Below, one piece after another: positions 39,501 to 46,581 of a stretch of 51,055 nt of DNA; position 1 is the stretch's first letter, and each line of letters starts with the position of its first letter. This DNA is from Amycolatopsis sp. MtRt-6 (GTDB lineage: Bacteria; Actinomycetota; Actinomycetes; Mycobacteriales; Pseudonocardiaceae), in the NCBI RefSeq assembly GCF_017308975.1, contig NZ_JADWPD010000051.1, positions 1-51,055 of the forward strand, written 5' to 3'. The position numbers were made by a program, and so were the translations under genes. The notes below the pieces were generated by a model. It was not told the origin of the DNA and did no database searches. It was given only the letters and a program-made list of their open reading frames with translations.

Positions 39501-41965
39501 GCGACGCGACGACGGCCCTGGTCGAACCGTCGACACCCCTGGAAGTACTGCTCGCCGAGATCTGGCGCGACGTGCTCAAGGTCGAGGAACTCGGCGCCGA
39601 CGACGACTTCTTCGACCTCGGCGGGCACTCGATGCTCGCCACCCAGGTCGTCGCGCGGATCGCGAAGGCCGGCCACCAGGCGGGTGTGATGGACCTGTTC
39701 CAGCACCGCACGATCCGCGAGCTGGCGGTGTTCCTGGCCGGCGACCGCGACGACTCCGGGCACCTGCTCTACGAGCTGACCAAGCCGGTCGCGAAGCCGA
39801 CGCTCACCTACGTCTGCTTCCCCTACGGCGGCGGCAGCGCGATCGTCTACCAGCCCCTCGCGGACGCGCTGCCGGGCGGGTACTCGCTGTTCTCGGTGGC
39901 GATTCCCGGCCACGACGTCGGGCTCACCGAAGAGGCCGTGCCGTTCGACGAACTCGTCGAGCGGCTGGCCGGCGAGATCCTCGACCGGATCGACGGTCCG
40001 CTGGGCATCTACGGCCACTGCGGCGTCGGCAACGCGCTCGCCGTCGGCGTCGCCCGGCGCCTGGAGGAACGCGGCCGGGAACTGGAGGTCGTCCACATCG
40101 GGGCGATCTTCCCGTTCGCGCGGATCAAGGGCGCGGTCGGGACGCTGCGGACGAGGCTGGAAAAGCTGCGCAGCAACCGGTACTACGCGAACTGGCTCAA
40201 GGGCATGGGTGTCGACACCGACGACCTCGACCCGGCCCAGGCCGACCGGATCATCAGCAACATGCGGGCCGACAGCCGCGCCGCCGAGGAGTACTTCAGC
40301 GGCCTGCTCGACGCCCGCGTGGCCAAGCTGCGCGCGCCGATCGTCTCGGTCGTCGGCTCGGAGGACCCGGTCACCGACTACTACGCCGAGCGCTACCGCG
40401 AGTGGGAGTTCCTCACCGACCGCACCGCGCTGGTCGTCCTGGACCAGGCGGGGCATTTCTTCCTGCGCTACCGCGCGGAGGAGCTCGCGGAAATCCTCAC
40501 CCGGGTGTACCCCGCCCTCGACGACCCCGGTGACCTGCACGTCTCGGCCCGGGGCGCGGACGCCGGCTGGGCGGTGCACGACACCCACGCGTCCACCGTG
40601 GACGACAAGCCCGCGGTGCGGCCGAGCATGGCCCGGTTCGTCACGGTCACCGTCGGCCAGCTGGTCTCCTCGACCGGCTCCGCGCTGACGTCGTTCGCGG
40701 TGCCGATCTGGCTCTACACCAGGACCGGCTCGGTCACCGACCTCGGCCTGCTCTGGGCCCTCGCCCTGCTGTGCGGGGTGCTGGTCCTGCCGGTGGCGGG
40801 CGCGCTCGTCGACCGCGGCGACCGGCGGCGGATCATGATCGCGGCCAGCGTCCTCGCCGGGACCATCCAGCTCGCGCTGGCGCTGCTGCTGACCGCGGGG
40901 AACCTCCAGCTGTGGTTCCTCTACGTGCTGATCCCGCTCGGCTCGGTCGCGGGGTCGATCCAGCGGATCGCCTACCAGTCGTCGGTGGCCCAGCTGGTGC
41001 CGAAGCAGTACCTCGGCCACGCGATGGGCCTCGCGCAGCTGTCCAACGGCTTCGCGCAGCTGCTGATGCCGGTGATCGCGGCCGGGCTCCTGGCCGCGAT
41101 CGAGCTGTCCGGGATCCTGATCCTCGACATGGCGAGCTACGTCTTCGCCATCGTCAGCCTGCTGTTCGTCCGGTTCCCCGACCTGCTCGGCTGGCGCCCG
41201 CGCGAGCCGCTGCTGACGGCGATCGCGGGCGGGCTCAAGTACTCGTGGAACCACCGCGGCTTCCGCACCATGCTGCTGTACTTCGCCCTGGCCAACGTCT
41301 TCCTGGCACCCGCGCTGGTGCTCGTCTCGCCACTCGTGCTGTCCTTCGGCACGGTCACCGACGTCGCCCAGGTCGCCCTGGCCGAGGCGATCGGCGCGGT
41401 CGCCGGCGGCATCGGCATGGCGCTGTGGGGCGGCCCGCGCAAGCGGCGCATGGTCGGCGTCCTGTGCGGCAACGTCGGCATCGCCCTCGGCAGCCTGGTG
41501 ATGGGCCTGCGGCCGTCGCTGGTCGTCGTCGCGGCCGGGGTGTTCCTGCTGGCCGCCGCGATGGCCGTGTCCCAGGGCATCTACGCGACGCTGGTGCAGG
41601 TCAAGGTGCCGCAGCGCTACCACGGCCGGGTGTTCGCGATCAACCAGACGATCACCTGGTCCACCCTGCCCATCGGGTTCGCGGTGCTGGCGCCGCTGGC
41701 GGTCGGCTGGTTCTCGCCGCTGCTCGCCCCCGGCGGGCCGCTGTCCGGGTCGGTCGGCGCGGTGCTCGGCACCGGCGAAGGCCGCGGCGTCGGGCTCGCC
41801 TACGTCGTCTACGCGCTGGTCCTGCTGCTGATCAACGCCGGCGGCTTCAGCGTCCGGCTGCTGCGCCGGTTCGACACCGAAGTCCCCGATTCGCTGCCCG
41901 ACGACCTCGTCGGCGCGCAGGAACGGGAGCGCAAGCTCGCCGTCGCCGGGAGGGAGACCGCATGA
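36560..41965 (+). CDS. Terminal NRPS module fused to exporter: C-A-PCP-TE-MFS, Ser-type adenylation
   Basis: 1801 residues. C at ~35-460 (HHIVGDGW, H167/H168/D172); A at ~485-985 with specificity residues D V W H V S L I D K, the Ser code (DVWHLSLIDK); PCP with S1024 (DLGGHSML); thioesterase at ~1085-1330; then a ~30-residue linker and an MFS transporter at ~1355-1775 with about twelve spans and GALVDRGDRRR as its motif A. The TE triad is C1154 in YGHCGVG, D1269 in GSEDPV and H1299 in QAGHFF: the nucleophile is Cys, not Ser. This enzyme should add Ser, release the product, probably by intramolecular attack, and hand it to its own exporter at the membrane. GTG 36560 overlaps the previous stop, and the 3' end overlaps the next gene as ATGA. 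The frame is continuous through the TE-MFS junction. Confidence 0.93.
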   Translation: MTTIDETGRAAARRALLEQRLRRRAEPAATITRRPDGDPVPLSYQQERVWFMEQFAPGTTSYNIPVPIRLTGCLDTAVLQAALDALPARHEALRMRFPAGDDGQPSVRVEPVVSVPLSFVDAGSEEAARAAVDAAAAEPFDLAGGPLLRATLARISDDEHLLTVCTHHIVGDGWSVDLLLRDLAAHYHGTAAALPALPIGYGDFAHWQRRTLTGTELDRQLGHWRAALDGVEPLELPADHPRPATQTFDGAIHEFFVEQDLAQALGALSREHGATLFMTLLAAYQVLLARYSGQDDFAVGSSSAGRGLPELEGVVGMFINMLPLRAQLAGDPTFAEVLARTRRHVLDAFEHADVPFERLVNALGVPRDVSRSPVFQAMFVLQNYEMGRMGAAGESAVDFRWLPMDLPATRFDFEFHAIEVSSGLIGKFVHNTALFGTGTVAGMAERLVTLLRSIVAGPARPVSALDLLGDQRDLVLNRWNDTAGEIPPGTLHSLVEAQVARTPDAPALTFRGESLSYRELDERANGLAHRLRELGVGPGTLVGVFAQRSFELVVALLGVLKAGGAYVPLDPEYPADRLAFMLEDAAAPVVLTQAALRETLPPGDATVVVLDDLTGPATPVEPSAGADDPAYVIYTSGSTGRPKGVPNGHRGIVNRLDWMQREYRLDGSDAVLQKTPASFDVSVWEFFWPLITGARLVVAEPGGHKDAAYLRELLVGEGITTAHFVPSMLSLFLAEPGVESVTALRRVVCSGEELPLDTAREFVRRLPHCELHNLYGPTEAAIDVTAWHCTPEALAEVASVPIGAPIRNLRIYVLDRHGHPCPVGVPGELHIAGVGLALGYHNRPELTAERFVRDPFHGGRMYRTGDLAHWRADGTIAFLGRLDHQVKLRGLRIELGEIEARLREQSGVADAVVLVREDTPGDKRLVGYVVGDADAGTLRTALKETLPDYMVPPSFVTLDALPLTPNGKLDRKALPAPVAARDATTALVEPSTPLEVLLAEIWRDVLKVEELGADDDFFDLGGHSMLATQVVARIAKAGHQAGVMDLFQHRTIRELAVFLAGDRDDSGHLLYELTKPVAKPTLTYVCFPYGGGSAIVYQPLADALPGGYSLFSVAIPGHDVGLTEEAVPFDELVERLAGEILDRIDGPLGIYGHCGVGNALAVGVARRLEERGRELEVVHIGAIFPFARIKGAVGTLRTRLEKLRSNRYYANWLKGMGVDTDDLDPAQADRIISNMRADSRAAEEYFSGLLDARVAKLRAPIVSVVGSEDPVTDYYAERYREWEFLTDRTALVVLDQAGHFFLRYRAEELAEILTRVYPALDDPGDLHVSARGADAGWAVHDTHASTVDDKPAVRPSMARFVTVTVGQLVSSTGSALTSFAVPIWLYTRTGSVTDLGLLWALALLCGVLVLPVAGALVDRGDRRRIMIAASVLAGTIQLALALLLTAGNLQLWFLYVLIPLGSVAGSIQRIAYQSSVAQLVPKQYLGHAMGLAQLSNGFAQLLMPVIAAGLLAAIELSGILILDMASYVFAIVSLLFVRFPDLLGWRPREPLLTAIAGGLKYSWNHRGFRTMLLYFALANVFLAPALVLVSPLVLSFGTVTDVAQVALAEAIGAVAGGIGMALWGGPRKRRMVGVLCGNVGIALGSLVMGLRPSLVVVAAGVFLLAAAMAVSQGIYATLVQVKVPQRYHGRVFAINQTITWSTLPIGFAVLAPLAVGWFSPLLAPGGPLSGSVGAVLGTGEGRGVGLAYVVYALVLLLINAGGFSVRLLRRFDTEVPDSLPDDLVGAQERERKLAVAGRETA

Positions 41966-43209
41966 GCGTCGTCGTGCTGATCAGGGAGGCCCGCGGGCAC
42001 TGGGTCGGCGAGGTCGCCGCCGCGGTGCACGCGGCGGGACATCGCGCGGTGCTGCTCGCCCCGCCGGTGGACGCGGCCGAGCGCACGTCACTCGCCGCGC
42101 TGGTGGACGAGATTGTCGCGGTCGGCGACGTCTACGACGCCGAAGCCGTCGCCGCCGCGATCCGCTCGGCCTACGGGACGCCCGCCGCGGTGCTGACCGG
42201 GTCGGACGGGGCCATCGCGAGCACCGCACGGGTCGCCGAGCTGCTCGGCGTCGCCCGCTGCCCGGCGTCGGTGTTCGAGTTGTGCGCGAACAAGTTCGCG
42301 GTCCGGGAGGTGCTGGGCGGGACCGGGTTCGCGGTGATCTCCTCGGCGGCGGAAGCCGCGGAGGTGGCGGCGCGCGTCGGACTGCCGGCCATCGTCAAGC
42401 CGGTCAACGGCGCCGGGAGCAACCTCGTGCGCACGGTGTCCACTGTGGACGAGCTGGCGGCCGCGTACGAGCTGCTGGCCGCGCGGCTGCCCGAGTCCGC
42501 GGACCCGCGCTACCACCGCCCGCTGGGGACGCTGGACCCGGCGGCGACCTTCCTGGTCGAGGGCTTCCTGGACGGCCCGGAGTACGCGGTGGACGTGCTG
42601 ATCCGCGACGGCGTCGTCGAGCCGATCGAGATCCTCGACAAACCGCTGATCGACGAGCGCAAGTTCGAGCTGGCCCTGTCCTGCCCGCCCGCCGGGCTCT
42701 CGGAGGAACGGGCGGCGCTGGTCGCGGCGACGGTGTCCGAGGCGGTGCTCGCGCTGGGGCTGGACAACACGGTCGCGCACGTCGAGGTGATCGACGACGT
42801 GCGGCGCGGCCCGACGATCGTCGAGGTCAACGCGGGCCGCCCGGCCGGCTCGATCATGCCGCTGCTGGGCAAGCTGCGCACCGGCATCGACGTGTTCGCC
42901 GAGCTGACGGCCCTCGCCCTGGGTTCGCCGCCGCCCGCGCGGGAACCGGCGAAACTGCCGATTCCCCTGGCCATGCTGATCCTCTACGCGTCCGGGTCCG
43001 GCACCCTGAAGAGCATCGGCGGTCTCGACGAGGTCGCCGCGCTGCCGGAGGTCGTCGACGTCGTCACGACCGTTTCGCCCGGCCAGGTGCTCACCGACGA
43101 GCAGGAGACGTACGCGGTGAACCTCGTCGTCGCCGGGTTCGCCGACCACGACGACCTGGCCGCGCTGCACGCCGAAGCGAACAAGCTGATCCGCCTGGAG
43201 GTCGCGTGA
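41962..43209 (+). CDS. ATP-grasp ligase, first of a tandem pair
   Basis: 415 residues. An N-terminal Rossmann-like lobe (MSVVVLIREARGHWVGEVAAA) precedes an ATP-grasp fold: LPAIVKPVNGAGSNLVRTVS (ATP-binding Lys and glycine loop), FLVEGFLDGPEYAVDV and VEVIDD...IVEVNAGRP (Mg-binding Glu/Asn). These are the elements of carboxylate-amine ligases, which make an acyl phosphate and join it to an amine. The natural guess is an amide or peptide bond added to the assembly-line product or to a building block, independent of the NRPS. It overlaps the synthetase gene (ATGA) and the second copy (GTGA), so it is in the same operon. Confidence 0.88.
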   Translation: MSVVVLIREARGHWVGEVAAAVHAAGHRAVLLAPPVDAAERTSLAALVDEIVAVGDVYDAEAVAAAIRSAYGTPAAVLTGSDGAIASTARVAELLGVARCPASVFELCANKFAVREVLGGTGFAVISSAAEAAEVAARVGLPAIVKPVNGAGSNLVRTVSTVDELAAAYELLAARLPESADPRYHRPLGTLDPAATFLVEGFLDGPEYAVDVLIRDGVVEPIEILDKPLIDERKFELALSCPPAGLSEERAALVAATVSEAVLALGLDNTVAHVEVIDDVRRGPTIVEVNAGRPAGSIMPLLGKLRTGIDVFAELTALALGSPPPAREPAKLPIPLAMLILYASGSGTLKSIGGLDEVAALPEVVDVVTTVSPGQVLTDEQETYAVNLVVAGFADHDDLAALHAEANKLIRLEVA

Positions 43210-44477
43210 AGACCGCGTTCATCGTGCGCGAGACGCGCGGCCACTGGATCCGCGACTTCGCCGCCGCGGTCCGGGCGGCCGGGCTGCGGGCCGAGCTGGT
43301 GACCGAGCCCCTCGACGACGCCGAGCGGGCCGAACTGGGGGCGCTGGTCGACGGGTTCGTCGTCGTCGAGGACGTCCGGGACGTGTCCGCGGTCGCCGAG
43401 GCGATCCGGGCCCGTGACCCCGGCCCGGCAGGCGTGGTCACCGCGGCCGAAGGCATCATCGCGAGCACCGCCCGGGTCGCCGAGCTGCTCGGCGTCGCCC
43501 GCTGTCCGGCGTCGGTGTTCACGCTGGCGCACAACAAGTACGCCGTCCGGCGGCTGCTCGCCGAGGCGGGACTGCCGGGGCCGCGTGCCGCGTTGTTCGC
43601 CGACCCGGCCGAAGCGGCGTCGGTGGCCGAACGCGTCGGCCTCCCGGCGATCGTCAAGCCGGTCAACGGCGCGGCCAGCACCCTGGTCCGCACGGTGTCC
43701 ACTGTGGACGAGCTGGTGGCGGCCCACGAGCTGCTGGCCACCCGGTTGCCGGAGAACCCGGACGCCCGCTACCACCGGCCGCTGCCCGGCGGCCTCGACC
43801 CGCGGCGGGTGTTCCTCGTCGAGGGCCTGCTCGACGGGCCGGAGTACGCGGTGGACGTGCTGATCCGCGACGGCGTGGTGGAACCGGTCGAGATCGTCGG
43901 CAAGCCGCTGGTCGACGAGCGCAAGTTCGAGCTGGTCATGGTCAGCCCGCCCTTCGGGCTGGCGCCCGAGCGGGCCGAGCTGGTCACGCAGGCGGTGGCC
44001 GACGCGGTCCGGGCGCTGGGGCTGGACAACACGAGCGCCCACGTCGAGGTGATCGACGACGCCGTGCTCGGCCCGGCGATCGTCGAGATCAACGCGGGCC
44101 GTCCGGTCGGCGGGGCCACGGCCCTGCTGCTCAAGCTGCGCACCGGCGTCGACGTCTTCGCCGAGACGGTGGCGCTGGGTCTCGGCCACCCGCCGCCGGC
44201 GCGGGAGCCGGCCGCGCTGCCGGTCCCGGTGGGGGAGCTGATCCTCTACGCGTCGGGCCACGGCCGGCTGGTCCGCATCGACGGCCTCGACGAGCTGGCA
44301 GACCTGCCCGAGGTGTTCTCGGTGATCACCACCGTGTCGCCCGGCCAGCTGCTGAGCGACGACCACGAAACCTACGCCGTGAACGCGTTCGTCGCCGGCT
44401 TCGCCGACGCCGACGACCTGGCCGCACTGTACGCCGAGGCCACCAAACTCGTCCGATTCGAACTGGAGGAAGCATGA
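43206..44477 (+). CDS. ATP-grasp ligase, second of a tandem pair
   Basis: 423 residues, colinear with the preceding gene along its whole length: STARVAELLGVARCPASVF, LPAIVKPVNGA, LVRTVSTVDEL and GPEYAVDVLIRDGVVEP are shared almost word for word. It is clearly a tandem duplicate. Both copies retain the Lys, Glu and Asn residues of the ATP-grasp site, so both should be active. Differences concentrate in the first 100 residues and in the segment after ERKFEL, which may set substrate choice. Two consecutive ligations, or a heterodimer, would explain the pair. GTG 43206 overlaps the first copy; the ATGA overlap with the hydroxylase couples translation. Confidence 0.88.
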   Translation: MKTAFIVRETRGHWIRDFAAAVRAAGLRAELVTEPLDDAERAELGALVDGFVVVEDVRDVSAVAEAIRARDPGPAGVVTAAEGIIASTARVAELLGVARCPASVFTLAHNKYAVRRLLAEAGLPGPRAALFADPAEAASVAERVGLPAIVKPVNGAASTLVRTVSTVDELVAAHELLATRLPENPDARYHRPLPGGLDPRRVFLVEGLLDGPEYAVDVLIRDGVVEPVEIVGKPLVDERKFELVMVSPPFGLAPERAELVTQAVADAVRALGLDNTSAHVEVIDDAVLGPAIVEINAGRPVGGATALLLKLRTGVDVFAETVALGLGHPPPAREPAALPVPVGELILYASGHGRLVRIDGLDELADLPEVFSVITTVSPGQLLSDDHETYAVNAFVAGFADADDLAALYAEATKLVRFELEEA

Positions 44478-45409
44478 CCGCCGATCTCGCGGCGCCCCTG
44501 GAGTTACTGGGCAACGAGCACACCCAGATCGCCGTCTTCCCGGCCGCGGACTTCGCCGCCGTGGAGGCGCACCTGCCGCGGCTGCAGGACCACCTGCGCG
44601 ACCACGGCGCCATCCTGCTGCGTGGCCTGCCCGTCGACCTGGACCTGTTCAACACGGTCACCGAGACGATCGGCGGCGCGCTGCTCACCTACACCGAGCG
44701 GTCGACGCCGCGCTCGAACGTGGCCGGCAACATCTACACCTCGACCGAGTACCCGCCCGCCGAGCCGATCCCGATGCACAACGAGAACTCCTACTCGGCG
44801 AGCTGGCCGGCGCGGCTGTTCTTCCTGTGCGACACCGCCGCGGAAACCGGTGGGGCGACGCCGATCGCGGACAGCCGGGCGATGTTCCGGCTGCTGCCGG
44901 AAGACCTGCGCGAGCGGTTCGCGGGCGGCGTCACCTACACGCGGGCGTTCCGCGAAGGGCTCGGGCTGACCTGGCAGGAGGCGTTCCAGACCGAGGACCG
45001 CGCGGTCGTCGAGGAGTACTGCGCCAGCCACGGGCAGACCTTCGAGTGGACCGAGGAGGGGCTGCGCACCCGGCACATCCGGCCGTCCTTCGTGACGGAG
45101 CCGCACACCGGGGAAACCGTGTGGTTCAACCAGGCCAACCTCTTCCACGTCCGGAGCCTCGGCGACGAGGTCAGCGAGGCGCTGCTGGAGCTGTACCCCG
45201 AGGAAGACCTGCCGCGCAACGCCTTCTTCGCCGACGGCAGCCCGATCCCGGTCGCGGACCTCGAGCGGATCCGCGCGGTCTACGCCGAGGTGAGCTACGC
45301 GTTCCCGTGGCAGGCCGGCGACATCATGGTGATCAACAACATGCTGATGGCCCACGGCCGCGAGCCGTTCACCGGCAAGCGGCGCATCCTGGTGGCGATG
45401 ACGGGATGA
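44474..45409 (+). CDS. SyrP/TauD-type Fe(II)/2-oxoglutarate dioxygenase
   Basis: 311 residues of the TauD/TfdA family, closest to the SyrP-like group. The iron ligands are H102 and E104 in PMHNENSY (HxE variant typical of SyrP-type hydroxylases) and H294 in LMAHGREPF. The Arg in GKRRIL binds 2-oxoglutarate. Members hydroxylate the beta-carbon of Asp or Asn during nonribosomal peptide assembly, either free or bound to a carrier. With an Asn-type module in the same operon, beta-hydroxyasparagine is the leading prediction; it could instead act on a different residue. The start overlaps the second ATP-grasp gene. Confidence 0.88.
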   Translation: MTADLAAPLELLGNEHTQIAVFPAADFAAVEAHLPRLQDHLRDHGAILLRGLPVDLDLFNTVTETIGGALLTYTERSTPRSNVAGNIYTSTEYPPAEPIPMHNENSYSASWPARLFFLCDTAAETGGATPIADSRAMFRLLPEDLRERFAGGVTYTRAFREGLGLTWQEAFQTEDRAVVEEYCASHGQTFEWTEEGLRTRHIRPSFVTEPHTGETVWFNQANLFHVRSLGDEVSEALLELYPEEDLPRNAFFADGSPIPVADLERIRAVYAEVSYAFPWQAGDIMVINNMLMAHGREPFTGKRRILVAMTG

Positions 45410-45530
45410 CCGCACCGGTCGTGGTGCTGCTCGCCCCACGCCGGTGCGGTTCCACGACCTGTACGCCGAAGGCTTCGCCCCGGTGCTGACCGCGGAAGCG
45501 GCCTGCACCAGCGGGGCCCGGGCGGAGGAC
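45406..45530 (+). pseudogene. Remnant of flavodoxin-fold NAD(P)H oxidoreductase at operon end
   Basis: An ATG overlapping the hydroxylase stop (ATGA) starts MTAPVVVLLAP, and a second frame (from 45444) reads VRFHDLYAEGFAPVLTAEAA. Both pieces resemble the first ~60 residues of NAD(P)H:quinone oxidoreductases (typically 'VLVVLAHP...' then 'HDLYAEGFDPVLTAEE'). The segment between them and everything after is missing, and the frames differ. It looks like a once-coupled last gene of the operon destroyed by deletion. The end coordinate is approximate. Confidence 0.5.
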
Positions 45531-45564
45531 GACGTCTCGGCGGGGGTGGAGAGCGCCTCTTCGG

Positions 45565-46476
45565 CTAGCCTGCCTTCAGGGCGTCGAAGACCAGCTTCGC
45601 CGCCTGCGCGAGGAGCCGGTCGTCGTGCTCGGCGTTCTCGGCCTGGCGGCTGGACATGATCGCGAGGACGATCGGTGCCCGCCCCGGCGGCCAGACGACG
45701 GCGATGTCGTTGCGCGTGGCGTACTCGCCGGTGCCGGTCTTGTCGGCGACGGCCCAGCCGGCCGGCGTGCCCGCCCGGATCACGTTCGCGCCGGTCTTGT
45801 TGGCGCGCATCATGTCCGTGTACATGGTCCGCTTCTCCGGCGGCAGCGCGTCGCCGAGGGCGAAGGTGCGCAGGGTGCCGGCCATCGCGCGCGGGGTGCT
45901 CGTGTCGCGGATGTCGCCCGGCGCGAGGTCGTTGAGCGCGGGTTCGGTCCGGTCGACGTGGGTGGTCGTGTCGCCGATCGCACGCAGCGCGGCGGCGAGT
46001 CCCGGCGGCCCGCCGAGCTCCTGGAACAGCAGGTTCGCGGCGGTGTTGTCGCTGTAGCGCAACGCCGCGTCGATCGCGTCGCGCAGCGAGATGCCGGTGG
46101 CGACGTGCTTTTCGGTGACGGGCGAGTTCGCCTGCAGGTCGGCGCGGGTGTAGGTGAGGTTCTTCGCGAGCCCGTCGAGGCTGGTGCGCTGGAGGACGGC
46201 CGCGGCGGAGAACGCCTTGTGCGCCGAGGCGTAGCCGAAGCGCTCGTCGGCGCGGTGGGCTATCTCGCGGCCGGAGCCGGTGTCGATCGCGTACACGCCG
46301 AGGCGGGCGTCGAAGCTGCGTTCGAGCGGGGCGAAGTCCGGCTGCGGCACCGGGGCCGCAGCCGTCGTCGTCGCAGCCGACGTCGGGGCCGGCTGGGGCG
46401 CTTCCGCCGCGCAGCCGGTCAGCGGGACGAGGAGCAGCGCGGCGAGCGCGGCCCACCGGGCTCGGGGGTAGGGCAC
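45565..46476 (-). CDS. bla: Class A beta-lactamase, lipoprotein
   Basis: 303 residues. The N terminus MPYPRARWAALAALLLVPLT leads to a lipobox LTGC with C22, so the enzyme should be membrane-anchored by lipid. A Thr/Ala/Pro-rich linker follows. The active-site motifs are complete: S84-x-x-K87 (SAHK), S142-D143-N144, E178-x-x-x-N182 within EPALN and K246-T247-G248. It should hydrolyse penicillins and possibly other beta-lactams outside the cell membrane. GTG 46476 has a GGAAGG site seven bases upstream; ATG 46530 is an in-frame alternative that would bury the signal sequence. It diverges from a LysR regulator. Confidence 0.92.
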   Translation of the reverse strand: MPYPRARWAALAALLLVPLTGCAAEAPQPAPTSAATTTAAAPVPQPDFAPLERSFDARLGVYAIDTGSGREIAHRADERFGYASAHKAFSAAAVLQRTSLDGLAKNLTYTRADLQANSPVTEKHVATGISLRDAIDAALRYSDNTAANLLFQELGGPPGLAAALRAIGDTTTHVDRTEPALNDLAPGDIRDTSTPRAMAGTLRTFALGDALPPEKRTMYTDMMRANKTGANVIRAGTPAGWAVADKTGTGEYATRNDIAVVWPPGRAPIVLAIMSSRQAENAEHDDRLLAQAAKLVFDALKAG

Positions 46477-46543
46477 GGGACATCCTTCCGGTTCTTGATC
46501 GTCCTCCGCAGTCTCACGATGTTCGTTCATGCTGTCCAAGACG

Positions 46544-46557
46544 GAACCGAGCGGTTC
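46544..46557. promoter_or_regulatory. Palindrome in the bla/LysR divergent promoter
   Basis: GAACCGAGCGGTTC has 6-bp arms around two bases, lying 68 bases upstream of the beta-lactamase start and 25 bases upstream of the LysR start. It is the best candidate for the regulator's binding site, though it is not a textbook T-N11-A motif. Confidence 0.5.
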
Positions 46558-46581
46558 GATGCGGATTTGGCATAAGATGAG

